A stretch of DNA of 64,000 bases from Nephrocerus scutellatus (GCA_947095585.1 OX352761.1:85241919-85305918), one strand, 5' to 3'; shown: positions 22,383-33,893, numbered from the stretch's first letter. A program made the numbers and translations. Notes: generated by a model from the sequence alone, not told the origin.

Positions 22383-23560
22383 GAATCCTAGAGAGAGAGT
22401 TTCCCAGTGACTACGGCTCGTAAGCCAAATAAAACCGCTGTTGTTCCTTCTGAGTTCTAAGACCAAGTCCGTTTTATTGAAGAATTGTTTCACTATTTAT
22501 AGTAGCCCGAAGACTCAAATACATATAGATAATATGAATATAATATAAATATCTACAAATACAAATATATCGACCCTATATCCCATATTGCGCTTGTCAG
22601 CATCATTACATTACAGTGGAGTAATAGACCGAATACTTACGAATATGTTGTCACATACCGAGAATTGCGAGTTTTTCAGTTTTCCGTTGCAATATTGTGT
22701 TTTGGAAGCTTTAAATTCTACTCTATTATCTTCTTCCCATTTTATTATGCTGTCTACGTTAGAATTTAACGTGCTTAACTTACATAGTTGTTTGAGTTTT
22801 ACATGTGAGGATGAGGGTCGTTCCTCAAACTTATATGAGAAGCTTAAAGTGTTGTCACCGGCGAAAGAGTGACTTGGATTAGAAATCACAGACAAGAGAT
22901 CATTAAAAAACGAGGATGAGGATTGGGGAACGCCAGCATTTAAGCGATGGATTTCAGACTTGAAATCGTCCAAAACGACTTGAATTTGGCTGTCCAGAAG
23001 ATAATTTCTAATCCAATGAAGCGGGTTTTAATCGACTCCATAGGAATGCATTTTGTTTCAAAGAGCTTGATGCCAAACTCTGTCAAATTCCTTAGAGATA
23101 TTGAGTGCAAAGACTTTGCTTTCACCACATGATGAATACACTGGTTCCACTGTTCGGTAAGATATGCCATGAAATCACCAGTAGAACGTTGGGCACAATA
23201 TCCGTATATATCCGGTCACTAAGGATTTCGTTAGTTCCAAGATATTTCATGAGCTGATAACTAATAAGTGTTATGGGTCGGAACGAGGATAGATACGACA
23301 GCTTGCCTTTTTTTGGTGTAGGCTGGCCAAAGGATGTTTTCAACTTCTTGGAAAGAGTCCAGAAGAATAGGATGGGGTAGGGGACTAAGTGGATTAAGAT
23401 GGTGTAGGGTCAGTGGTAGTTAGTGGGTAGTTAGTGAGGGTAGCCGGGAAACCCCGGGTATTTCCGCTAGTCTATATATAAAAATGATTGTGCATTTGTA
23501 TGTACATAATTGCACAACGCCTAAACCACTGGACGTATCGAAGCCATATTCGCACCATAT
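22383..23560. repeat. 1.2-kb composite block, copy 1
   Basis: Begins AATCCTAGAGAGAGAGTTTC and is nearly identical to 32679-33893. In order: an LTR-like or unknown head (AAACCGCTGTTGTTCC...), a minus-strand Jockey-like RT fragment (about 22630-23370), a G-rich segment ending CCGGGAAACCCCGG hairpin plus CTAG (23467-23470), then the start of a Helitron (TCTATATATAAAAATG at 23471). The CTAG end is Helitron-like, so the block may be a Helitron carrying captured LINE sequence. Confidence 0.75.
22611..23371 (-). pseudogene. Jockey-like LINE copy C (RT fragment)
   Basis: Minus-strand RT pieces in several frames: a PTPKKGKLSYLSSFRPITLI segment near 23320, degraded NEILSD/YG block near 23220, LNAGVPQ near 22935, FAGDNTLSFSYKF (YADD-region remnant with Gly in place of the first Asp) near 22870. 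Same family as copy A. The fragment lacks both ends and its own poly(A). Confidence 0.8.
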
Positions 23561-24160
23561 GTTAGTTTGATCCTCCGATAAGTTTTTCGGTAGGTGGTTT
23601 TTTTATAATTCTAGCACGCGTAAAGGTGTTCGCACCCTTATAATGCTCGGCTATATGCATGGCACAGCGTGTGCGTTAAGGAAAAGGAGAAGAAAAGAGG
23701 AGATGTCTATGAGCTTGTGCCATGAATGCTTGTGGATCATAGAGATGTGGAAAGACAGAGCTTGGCAGAGCATTCCACATACGTGTTGTACAGCTGAAAA
23801 ATGAATCTCTGAACTTAACTGTACCTACGAAGCTCGGCTGAAAGGTAAACTGATGAGCATTTAAAGCGCTACGAGTAATGCGGTTGAATTCAAGGAGAGG
23901 TAGCATGCAACTGGCTATTTCTCGTGAGCATCGCTGGTTGAAGAAACGATAAACAGGTGGTGCTGGAGTCGAGATGCCATCACGCCTAAAGGACGTCAAC
24001 ATGTTTAAACCACTGGACTTATCGAAGCCATAATCACACTATATGTTCGGTAGGTTTATGTTTCTGAAGCTGGTAGGTGGCACATAAATCGAGACATCAT
24101 GTCCAAACCACTAAACGTATCGAGGCCATATTCACACCATAAGTTATCTTTTTTGAGACC
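23471..24160 (+). mobile_element. Helitron-like 5' part interrupted by a LINE 3' end
   Basis: Begins TCTATATATAAAAATGATTG right after the CTAG of the preceding block. The text CTAAACCACTGGACGTATCG ... CCATATTCGCACC recurs three times (23523, 24003, 24097), showing internal repeats. At 23601-24002 it contains a minus-strand LINE 3' end. The 3' terminus of the element was not found. Confidence 0.55.
23601..24002 (-). pseudogene. Jockey-like LINE 3' end (400-bp insertion)
   Basis: A run of T (reverse-strand poly(A)) at 23601-23607 is followed by AATTCTAGCACGCG and, on the minus strand, the C-terminal ORF2 segment (RITRSALNAHQFTFQPSF; RDSFFSCTTRMWNALPSSVF). Same family as copies A and F, heavily 5' truncated. 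Helitron-like sequence on both sides suggests insertion into it. Confidence 0.8.
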
Positions 24161-24779
24161 GTATTGTGGCGTTAGAGTCGAAATATTTACGAAAATGTGT
24201 ATTTATGATTGTCTGTAACGAGTTCAAATATCGGCATTTGGTGGGTTCAGGTGCTCCCATATAAATTTTTCCAAAATTAACTGGATTTAATTCAAACTTT
24301 GCACGTACACTTTCCATCAAAATTTGGAAGGTATCGGGCCGCAGGGCTGAGGGACTCCCATACATTTTTTTTGTAATATTTAACCCGATTTTATTCAAAT
24401 TTTATGCACATTTGTATTTTCAAAGACAACTCTGTAAAAATTTGGAAGTGAAGTGAAATTTTTTCAAAATCAACCCGATTTTATTCAAACTTTGCACACA
24501 TGTGTATCTTAGATAAGCTAATTTACGTGAACAATTTTTATGTTGCTTATTTTCATATTTTAGATTCACGAACAAATTAGTCAATTATTTTTCTAGATTA
24601 GTGATTTTGTAGAGCGAAATATGATGATGACATTTAATTCAAATTTTAACGTAAATTCGATTCCCACAAGCCAAATTGGTGCATTGAAGTCATTAGAATA
24701 CTTAAAAAAATTAAAAAGATCTTCACCAGATCTGTATTGACGATGCAGCATATTTGCACCTTTCCAATTATCATTTATT

Positions 24780-25778
24780 ATTTTAACCCACTTCCCAAAG
24801 CCCAAAGCTGTCGTGGAATCTTGCGATCAATTTTTAACCCACTTTCCAAAGCCCGATTTTATTGAAATTTTGCACACATGTGTATTTCCGGAGACAACAC
24901 TTTCTATTAAAATTTGAGTCCCCTCGGGCTACGGGGTCGGTGGGCTCCCCTACAAATATTTTACAAAATTTTATTCGATTTTCTTCAAATTTATTACACA
25001 TGTGTATCTTCGACAGACAAAACTTTTTGTAAAAAATTTGAAGACCCCGGGCCCGGGTTCGTTGGGCTCCATAACTTTTTTTTAAAAATTTAACCCGATT
25101 TTTTTCAAATTTAATACACATGTGTATCCGATAGATAAAACTTTTTGTAAAAAATTTGGTGACCCCGAGGTCGTGGGTCTGCAAATTTTTTTTTAAAAAA
25201 AAATAACCCGATTTTCTTCAAATTTTATATATGTACGTATGTATCTCCGATGAAAAACACTTTTTGTAAACATTTTGCAGACCCCTGGCCCCAGGGTCAT
25301 TGGGCCCTAAAATTTTTTTTAAAAAAATTAACCCGATTTTTTTTAAATTTTATATACGTGTGTATCTCCGATGGGCAACACTTTTTGCAAAAATTTTGGA
25401 GACAGGGTTTGGAGGGTCATGGGGCCCCAATAAATTTTTTAAAAAACTTAACCTTAACAAAAATTTTGGTGGCCGGGGTAAAAATTTTTCAAAAAAATTA
25501 ACCCGATTTTCTTTAAATTTTATATACAAGTGTATCTCCGATGGACAAAATTTTTTGTAAAGTTTTTGGAGTGAGGCCCTGAGGCCCGAGGGGGGTCCAT
25601 ATAAATTTTTTAAAAATTAGCTCGATTTTCTTCATATTTTAAACACATGTGTATCACTGATGGACAAAACTTTTTGTAAGTTTGTTGGAGTGATCGGGCC
25701 CTGACCCCGAGAGTGCGAGAAACTTTGAAAATTAATGCGATTTACTCTTTGTTTGTGTGTCTTATTTACTTCTAATTT
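24780..25778 (+). repeat. modular arm with ~120-bp units, copy 3 (tandem array)
   Basis: A tandem array in which CCCGATTTT recurs at 24852, 24974, 25094, 25207, 25332, 25502 and 25621 (spacing mostly 113-125 bp, one unit 170). Each unit has GTGTATCTCCGATGG and CTTTTTGTAA, then a G/C-rich CCCCGGGCC block. The tail (CTCTTTGTTTGTGTGTCTTA) matches 21595-21625. It stops exactly where a truncated LTR begins. Confidence 0.85.
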
Positions 25779-26399
25779 ATCGGCACAGCCTGTCACATTG
25801 CCAGTACATTCGTGTACCGAATTTTCGAATTCACATCCACCACTAATCTGCAGAGTACGTACGGATGGCTGGTGTTTGTAATAAGAAACCGATCGAGATA
25901 CGATAAAGGCATTTTTGATCCTTTATTCATCTCGAGTTTCGAGCACAGCACGCAGCTCATAAATGCCGATACGATACCGAGAAATAGTTGGTGCACATGC
26001 AGATATAACGAAATAGTAATATCAGCAGGAGGGCAATTTTAAGGCGACCGTTAAGTGGCTCGACTGCAGAAGGGAAACAGATGTCGCAGGCCGACTGTGT
26101 GTGTTCTATGCTTGCACTTGTATTTGTGTATTGAACCCTTGTTCATGCACACGATGCTGTCGTTGGTTGGTCGATCCATCCAAAATATTATAAAAGACCA
26201 CTGCTGCGATTACTAAGGGCGTCAGTTGAAACCAATAAACAGAACTAATAGTAATAAGTGAAAAGAATAATAAAATAATAATAAATAAGGTATTATTTGA
26301 ATCTTAAAACTAACTTTTCGTGTTTTTGTTAATTATCAACGCGCCCGTTTGACACTCTTCTCTCGGCTACCCGAGAAAGCACGGTGTCTAAACGTAACA
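25779..26399 (+). repeat. 5' LTR (lacks its first ~90 bp)
   Basis: Matches 32056-32678 from ATCGGCACAGCCTGTCACAT onward; contains TATAAAAG (26189-26196) and ends GTGTCTAAACGTAACA. Reading frames inside the two LTRs are shadows, not genes. Confidence 0.93.
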
Positions 26400-26401
26400 T
26401 T

Positions 26402-26421
26402 TGGTGGCAGAGGTGGGATCG
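26402..26421 (+). promoter_or_regulatory. primer-binding site, tRNA-Leu type
   Basis: TGGTGGCAGAGGTGGGATCG starts two bases after the LTR. Its complement resembles the 3' end of a leucine tRNA (...CCCACCxCTGCCACCA) with few mismatches, from memory of that tRNA family. Confidence 0.7.
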
Positions 26422-26832
26422 CACCAAATAAAAAATAAATATTTTTTTTTAATTAAAAATTCAAAACAAATTTTGAAAAAATAAGAAAAGGCGTAAAAAA
26501 CCCGGCCGCAACAGGGGAATTTCAAAAATAATAAGTGATAAAGTGTTAGTACCATTAAATCTTTATAAGCGTTAACCCGGCTAAAACAGGGGAAATAATT
26601 GTAAAAAGTGATAAAAGTGCAAAAGACCCAAGACAGTGAGACCTTGCGAACTCCTAAGTGGACGCCGGAGGCAAAGTTTGGGCAGTGTTAAAGACCAGGT
26701 CGTAATACCAACTTTGGGGCGCGAAGCCTACCTGGCAGCATCATCATCAACGAAGGCAGCAGGAAAATTGATCGAGAAAAAAAAGCAACAGGAAAAGCAA
26801 CACCCGCCAAACTAAGGGGCGGACAGCAGGAT

Positions 26833-26945
26833 TATCAGCATCATCATCAGCATCAGCATCAGCATCATCATCATCATCATCATCAGCATCATCATTACTG
26901 GCATCAGCAGGATCATCAGCGCCAGCATTATCAGCACCACCATAC
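26833..26945. repeat. (CAT/CAG)n-rich leader segment
   Basis: Runs of CATCAT and CAGCAT in the 5' leader of the Ty3 element. The Asp-rich frame on the opposite strand is a by-product of this repeat. Confidence 0.85.
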
Positions 26946-27242
26946 ATACAAATTTAATTCAGGGTAAATACAAAAAAAAAATTTTTTTTATTATATAAAA
27001 AAAAAACAAAAACAAAACACAACAAGACAAAATCGAAAATTTTTATTATTCGTATATAATTTCTATATATATATATATTCTTATAATTGGTATCCTGTAA
27101 AGTGTAAAGGGTTATTCTCGTTCGCGTAAGTTTCGCTCAGTAATTTTTCAAAATTTTTACGCGTAATCGTTTAAGGACAGTTAACCTGTTCGAAGAGTTA
27201 CCTTTTCAGTGCTATCCCTTTTTGACTCCTAACACTCCTACA

Positions 27243-28253
27243 ATGGAAGTTACAATTACCATGTCAGATGCATATAATTTAATACCAGAGTTTGACGGAA
27301 CTCCGGGTAAATTAAATAAATATGTGCCATGTTGTAAAACTATTTTTGCGCATACAAAATCCGAAGTGGAAACGCAACTATTTCTGGAAATTGCAAAAAC
27401 TAAATTTCATGGGAAAGCATTCGATATTATTCAATATCGAAATGTAACCACATGGTCGAAATTAGCGATACAATTAGAGAGCCATTTTAAAGATGATCGC
27501 TCTCGATGTTCAATCCAAGGAGAAATTTCTCAAGCTAAGCAAACTAGCAGAGAAACAGTCCAAGAATTTGGTGAAAGACTAAGTAGTCTATTAAACGCCC
27601 TAAATTCCTCAACCTACTCCCAAATAGCCGACGAAAATGTCAGGAAATTCCTGGTTGCTGAAAATGAGCGACTAGCTATCAACGCATTTGAGGATGGATT
27701 AGTAAATCATGACCTTAAAATTCTCGTAAAGGCACGAGCAATAGGAGATATGACGCACTATGCCCATGAGCAATCTCTGCGTTTGAATTTAGCGAGACAA
27801 ACTGTTAGGACGACTGGACGTTACACACAGTCAAATGAACACATATTCTGCAATACTTGCAAAAAGGCTGGTCATACGTCTGAAATGTGTTTTCGAAACA
27901 AAAGTTTCCCAAATTTTATCCCGAAGAGTATAAAGAAAGAGGTACAGCGTTTAATTTGTAGTTACTGCAATAAGTCTAATCACTCATATCAAGAATGCTG
28001 GACGCGGCAAAGAAACGAGGTACAAAGGAATCCGCGACCTCAAGATCAAACTCCCCGCACATCTCAGTCACAACAATTTAATCCTTTCCGTGAAAATAGA
28101 TTAAATAACAATAGTCACGATCTAAGATATGCGACAACGGAACCACATTACAGTTGCAACTCGCAAGCAAAAAACGAGCTACGGGGAAGGAAGGCAGCAT
28201 TCCTCCCCAATTCAAAACGACTGCCGAAATACACAAACACCAGTAAGACTTGA
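27243..28253 (+). CDS. Gag of the Ty3 element, two CCHC knuckles
   Basis: 336-residue capsid/nucleocapsid protein starting at ATG 27243 (the open frame extends back to a TTG at 27222). The capsid-like first part (about residues 10-190) has the PEFDGTPGKLNKYV segment usual near the start of such Gags. Two zinc knuckles follow, CNTCKKAGHTSEMC and CSYCNKSNHSYQEC, both C-x2-C-x4-H-x4-C, binding element RNA. A Gln/Asn/Arg-rich tail overlaps the start of the protease frame (28129-28253), which lies in a different register, as in elements that make Pol by frameshifting. This is the only intact frame of the element. Confidence 0.85.
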   Translation: MEVTITMSDAYNLIPEFDGTPGKLNKYVPCCKTIFAHTKSEVETQLFLEIAKTKFHGKAFDIIQYRNVTTWSKLAIQLESHFKDDRSRCSIQGEISQAKQTSRETVQEFGERLSSLLNALNSSTYSQIADENVRKFLVAENERLAINAFEDGLVNHDLKILVKARAIGDMTHYAHEQSLRLNLARQTVRTTGRYTQSNEHIFCNTCKKAGHTSEMCFRNKSFPNFIPKSIKKEVQRLICSYCNKSNHSYQECWTRQRNEVQRNPRPQDQTPRTSQSQQFNPFRENRLNNNSHDLRYATTEPHYSCNSQAKNELRGRKAAFLPNSKRLPKYTNTSKT

Positions 28254-31200
28254 TATTTCATTTTGTGCGCAATACAAAGAACCTATCATAAAAATTAAAT
28301 TTAGACCATCTGAAAAAAGATATCTAAATTTATTAATCGATACAGGCGCTCAGGTTAGTCTTTTAAAAAATTCAGCTGCTTTAATAAATCTGCTTAACAA
28401 CTCACCGAAAAAACAAAAGTGCACTATATCAACGATTGCCGGTGATCGTATGGACACTCTTGGCACAATTTTCGTTTCAATAGAATTCGATTCAGATGCA
28501 GAATTTATTTCTTTTAAGCACACTTTTCATGTTTTAACCAACAATGTTCATTTACATTACGATGGTATATTAGGAAACGACTTTTTGACTAAATATGGGT
28601 GTAAAATTGATTATTTCAAACAAAATTTAGGCTTTAATTTAAAACATGACGCTATTTATACAATAAAAAACCAAACTCCAGCAAATATAGGTCCAAATCA
28701 ACCTAAAAATTTTCAAAATAATGAAATAAAATTCTTACTTGATAAAAGTGTACTACCTACGGGTGATCGTAAAAATCGGTATGAAAGCACATCAAAAGTG
28801 GACGAATGCCACAACTATCACGATACTATAGCTTACTAGCAACGATCTACCACCTTAAAAAATCAGAATAAAACCGCTTTTGGAAATCAAAATCTTAAGA
28901 AAAATGATAACCGTAACACAACTTCATACGACGCAATTGTTTCTGAGCAGCGCTTTGTGACCCTAAAACCTAGGTGTGAACAACTAACAGAAATCCCATT
29001 CCCCTACAAAAAAGACGCTATAATATAAGCAAGTTAGTCCTGACGTTTATCTGGCAGAGACATTGGTAAGACCAGAACAAGAAAAGGTAAAAATTTTGTT
29101 AATGAACACATCGGAAAAAGACATTAAAATCAATTTAAATGAACTTAAATATGAATGGAATGCATTAGACGCTTTCGACGTTATTGAAATGGATGCCTCT
29201 AAAGACCCAATAAAGAAAAGGTTATTAAAATTAGAGTCAATGCTGAATTTAGATCACTGTAATGAAGAAGAAAATAAGTCAATTAAAAATATATGCCGTA
29301 AATATAATGACATATTTTTTTTGGAAGGTGATCATCTAAGTTATACTGACAGAACTAAACACCGAATTATTACGAATTCTGAAGCACCGATTTTTATAAA
29401 GCCCTACAGATTACCTGAATCCCAGAAGGAAGAGATACAACACCAAGTTAAAGAAATGTTGAACGATAACATTATAAAACCCAGTTGCAGCCTTTGGAAT
29501 TCACCACTTCTACTTGTGCCCAAGAAACCAGATAGCAATGGTAAAAAACGTTGGAGGGTGGTTGTTGACTTCAGGAAACTGAATAACATAACTATCGGTG
29601 ATAGTTATCCACTACCAAACATAACCGATATATTGGATCAATTAGGCAGAGCAAAATACTTTAGTACACTGGACCTAGCCAATGGGTTTCACCAGATAAA
29701 AGTGGATGAAAGAGATCAGGAGAAAACAGCTTTCAGTACTCCTTTTGGCCATTACGAGTACAATAGTATGCCTTTCGGTCTCAAAAATGCACCGGCTACT
29801 TTTCAGCGCACAATGAATAATGTTTTAATTGGACTACAGGGTATGATCTTAAGGAACACAACGAGAAATTGTTAAAAATATTTAACAAACTGCGAAGCAA
29901 TAGTCTGAAACTGCAACCCGAGAAATGTAATTTTATTAAAAGAGAGTTATTAAAGCCCCAGTTTTAGCTTACCCCCATTTCAGTAAAGAATTCTTAATAA
30001 CAACTGATGCAAGCGATTTTGCCTTGGGAGCAGTCCTTTCACAAGGAAAAATAGGAGAAGACCGAGCGATCTGTTTTAGCAGCCGAACAATGAATTTAGC
30101 AGAAACAAGGTACAGCACTACAGAAAAAGAATTGTTAGCCATAGTATACGCAGTAAAACAATTCCGACCTTACATATATGGCCGCAAATTTTCGATAATC
30201 ACAGACCATCGACCTTTAGAATGGCTATTAAACTTAAAGGATCCTACATCAAGACTTGCTCGTTGGAGAATCCTATTAGACGAATATGACTATGAAATTT
30301 TATACAAACCTGGTAAATACAATGCTAATGCGGATGCTCTTAGTCGTATAAAGGAAAGTGAAATAGAAGGCAATAACGTGATGGTTTTAACCAGATCTCA
30401 TGCTAAAAAGCAACGAATTCTTTCGGAAAAGGTAAATGAGGATAACAATTTTGGAAATAGCTCCGAAACGAACAGAAACAATCAAAATTTTAGAATAATA
30501 GAAAAAAGAAAGACGATCTTCGCCAACAACGACCCAGAACCAAAGATAATAATTTTACCTTTAGTATCGTCACCTGACGAATTTATTCTTAAAACCCTTG
30601 ATGAAAAGTTTATTAAACCTTCCATAGCACAAACAGATTTTTTTTGCACTACTTTACCCATACCCTTTCGAACAAACACAGACAAAAATACGACTAAAGC
30701 GACACTAAAGGCGATTTACGACATTCTTATGTAAAAAGACTATCGTAAAATCGAGTTTTCAATTCCCAAACTTGAATTTGAAGCCAAAAATGAGTTTAAA
30801 AATTTATTAGAAGACATATATTGCAACCAGAGTGCTGACATTTTTCTTTTTATTGATGACACCATACATTAACATGACGATAAAGACATTTTAGAGATTT
30901 TAATACAATATCATGCCTCACAACTCGGAGGACACCAAGGCATCCAACAAACATTAAAACGCATAAAATCTAAATATTATTGGCCTACAATGAACTCAGA
31001 CATTAAAAATTACATTAAAAAGTGCACCTCTTGCCAACTAAATAAAAGCAAACGAAATCCACCCATACCAATGAAACTTACAACAACGAGCTCCACACCT
31101 TTTGAAAGAATAACACTAGATATAGTAGGACCCCTACCCTTAAGTCACAACGGAAATAAATACATCTTAACATTTCAAGATGACCTAACAAAATATTCAG

Positions 31201-31545
31201 AGGCATACCCGTTACCAAATGCAGAAGCGCCCACCTTAGCTCGAATTTTTGTAGAAAACACGGTTTGTAGACACGGTATACCATTAACAATTCTGACTGA
31301 CCAAGGCACGAACTTTTTGAGTAATTTATTTAAGGAAGTATGTAAACTCCTTAAGGTTAGAAAAATTAACACAACCCCCAAACTAACGGAGCGCTAGAAC
31401 GAAGTCACCGTACCTTAGCAGAATTCCTTAGGCATTATGTTAATAAAGATCCATTAACTTGGGACACATGGATTCCTTATGCCATGTTTGTATACAATAC
31501 CACAACCCAAAAATTTAACGAGAAAAACCCTTTATAATTAATCGT
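28240..31545 (+). pseudogene. Ty3 Pol: protease, RT, RNase H, integrase; several deletions
   Basis: Protease with LLIDTGAQVS (about 28333) to 28839; a stop-rich gap to 29063; RT palm start (WRVVVDFRKLN, FSTLDLANGFHQI, MPFGLKNAPATFQR) to about 29840. There a deletion removes the YVDD catalytic box, the text jumping to a YDLKEHNEKL-like sequence in a new frame. A second, larger deletion near 29955 removes the thumb/connection. RNase H (LITTDASDFALGAVLSQ, TDHRPLEWLL) follows from about 29990. The integrase has an HHCC region (CTSCQLNKSK near 31023), LDIVGPL and ILTDQGTNF; a frameshift near 31375 precedes the glutamate region and the C-terminal domain is missing after 31540. Cannot supply function in cis. 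Confidence 0.9.
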
Positions 31546-31954
31546 AATTATAAGATAAAACTACATATATATATGTGATTTCATCTAAAAAAAAATCACA
31601 ATAAATTAGTATTTTTTAGCCTTTACTATCATATTATATATATATTATAAATTAACTATTTTAAACATAATAATATTATATTACTACATTCACTTATAAA
31701 AAAAAAAATTTTTTTAAGCTTTGAAAAAAAAAAGAAGAAAATAAAATTATTGTAATTACAAATTATTTTTTGTAAGAATTTTGTGCATTTAACCCATTTA
31801 TACATATACAATAATAAACAAATTTGTACGCCAACCAGTATTCTCAAATCAGTGGTTTTTTCTGGTATTCTTATAACGACAAATCACCGCGGCAAGTTCA
31901 TTCCTGTTTAACGAAAATTTTTACCTACTCCTGGTAAAGAATTTTCTTATTCGT

Positions 31955-31966
31955 AGGGGGAAGGGA
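31955..31966 (+). promoter_or_regulatory. polypurine tract
   Basis: AGGGGGAAGGGA immediately before the TG of the 3' LTR, the usual plus-strand primer of LTR elements. The 400 bp before it (31546-31954) are AT-rich without coding sequence. Confidence 0.88.
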
Positions 31967-32678
31967 TGTTGTGACCGGCACAACTATTCGATCCCTGACC
32001 ACACACTCGCTGCACTCTACCCACATCTGCTTTTCATAAATTACTTATTTTATGATCGGCACAGCCTGTCACATTGCCAGTACATTCGTGTACCGAATTT
32101 TCGAATTCACATCCACCACTAATCTGCAGAGTACGTACGGATGGCTGGTGTTTGTAATAAGAAACCGATCGAGATACGATAAAGGCATTTTTGATCCTTT
32201 ATTCATCTCGAGTTTCGAGCACAGCACGCAGCTCATAAATGCCGATACGATACCGAGAAATAGTTGGTGCACATGCAGATATTACGAAATAGTAATATCA
32301 GCAGGAGGGCAACTTTAAGGCGACCGTTAAGTGGCTCGACTGAAGAAGGGAAACAGATGTCGCAGGCCGACTGTGTGTGTTCTATGCTTGCACTTGTATT
32401 TGTGTATTGAACCCTTGTTCATGCACACGATGCTGTCGTTCCATTGGTGGATCGCAACCAACCAATCATATTGGTTGGTCGATCCATCCAAAATATTATA
32501 AAAGACCACTGATACGATTACTAAGGGCGGCAGTTGAAACCAATAAACAGAACTAATAGTAATAAGTGAAAAGAATAATAAAATAATAATAAATAAGGTA
32601 TTATTTGAATCTTAAAACTAACTTTTCGTGTTTTTGTTAATTATCAACGCGCACGGTGCACGGTGTCTAAACGTAACA
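31967..32678 (+). repeat. 3' LTR, complete (712 bp)
   Basis: Starts TGTTGTGACCGG and ends CGTAACA (TG...CA). TATAAAAG at 32498-32505. Directly abuts the second copy of the 1.2-kb composite block. Confidence 0.93.
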
Positions 32679-33893
32679 AATCCTAGAGAGAGAGTTTCCC
32701 AGTGACTACGGCTCGTAAGCCAAATAAAACCGCTGTTGTTCCTTCTGAGTTCTAAGACCAAGTCCGTTTTATTGAAGAATTGTTTCACTATTTATAGTAG
32801 TTAGAAGACTCAAATACATATAGATAATATGAATATAATACAAATATCTACAAATACAAATATATGGACCCTATATCCCATATTGCGCTTGTCAGCATCA
32901 TTACATTACAGTGGAGTAATAGACCGAATACTTACGAATATGTTGTCACATACCGAGAATGGCGAGTTTTTCAGTTTTCCGTTGCAACATTGTGTTTTGG
33001 AAGCTTTAAACTCTACTCTATTATCTTCTTCCCATTTTATTATGCTGTCTACGTTAGAATTTAACGTGCTTAACTTACATAGTTGTTTGAGTTCTACATG
33101 TGAGGATGAGGGACGTTCCTCAAACTTATATGAGAAGCTTAGAGTGTTGTCACCGGCGAAAGAGTGACTTGGATTAGAAATCACAGACAAGAGATCATTA
33201 AAAAAGAGGATGAGGGTTGGGGAACGCCAGCATTTAAGCGATGGATTTCAGACTTGAAATCGTCCAAAACGACTTGAATTTGGCTGTCCAGAAGATAATT
33301 TCTAATCCAATGAAGCGGGTTTTAATCGACATAGGAATGCATTTTGTTTCAAAGAGCTTGATGCCAAACTCTGTCAAATTCCTTAGAGATATTGAGTGCA
33401 AAGACTTTGCTTTCACCACATGATGAATACACTGGTTCCACTGTTCGGTAAGATATGCCATGAAATCACCAGTAGAACGTTGGGCACGATATCCGTACTC
33501 CCGGTCACTAAGGATTTCGTTAGTTCTAAGATATTTAATGAGCTGATAATTAATAAGTGTTATGGGTCGGAACGAGGATAGATACGACAGCTTGCCTTTT
33601 TTTGGTGTAGGCTGGCCAAAGGATGTTTTCAACTTCTTGGAAAGAGTCCAGAAGAATAGGATGGGGTTGGGGTCTAAGTGGATTAAGATGGTGTAGGGTC
33701 AGTGGTAGTTAGGATGGGGTAGGGGACTAAGTGGATTAAGATGGTGTAGGGTCAGTGGTAGTTAGTGGGTAGTTAGTGAGGGTAGCCGGGAAACCCCGGG
33801 TATTTCCGCTAGTCTATATATAAAAATGATTGTGCATTTGTATGTAATTGCGCAACGCCTAAACCACTGGACGTATCGAAGCCATATTCGCAC
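32679..33893. repeat. 1.2-kb composite block, copy 2
   Basis: Near-identical to 22383-23560, in the same orientation about 10.3 kb away, with one extra tandem copy of a roughly 60-bp G-rich segment (GGATGGGG...GTGGTAGTTA, 33660-33770). It ends CTAG (33809-33812) followed by TCTATATATAAAAATG. Identity stops near 33893, where a modular-arm repeat begins. Confidence 0.85.
32906..33660 (-). pseudogene. Jockey-like LINE copy D (RT fragment in block 2)
   Basis: Same RT fragment as copy C (PTPKKGKLSYLSSFRPITLI; SDREYGYRAQRSTGDFMAYL; FAGDNTLSFS). Slightly better preserved: the YGYRAQRSTGDF block is readable here and scrambled in copy C. Shares the Gly-for-Asp change in the catalytic box, so the two copies descend from one already dead fragment. 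Confidence 0.82.

Larger units (their letters stand above)
25779..32678 (+). mobile_element. Ty3/gypsy LTR element with tRNA-Leu primer site, decayed
   Basis: Truncated 5' LTR (25779-26399), primer-binding site (26402), long leader, gag (27243-28253), broken pol (28240-31545), polypurine tract (31955) and complete 3' LTR (31967-32678). The LTRs are nearly identical in substitutions but differ by indels: the 5' copy lacks about 90 bp at its start and about 29 bp inside, and the 3' copy lacks a segment near its end. No envelope gene is seen. Target duplication cannot be tested because the 5' boundary is lost. Confidence 0.92.

Noticed and set aside
24780..25778. CRISPR-like array
   Set aside because: Units are ~120 bp, diverged, with no constant repeat and variable spacer structure, and the genome is eukaryotic.
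25812..26042. Open frames within both LTRs (also 32052-32318 and reverse-strand partners)
   Set aside because: They repeat identically because the LTRs are repeats; no domain, and the region is regulatory.
26747..26947. Asp/Ala-rich reverse-strand frame
   Set aside because: Product of the (CAT/CAG) repeat in the leader of the Ty3 element.
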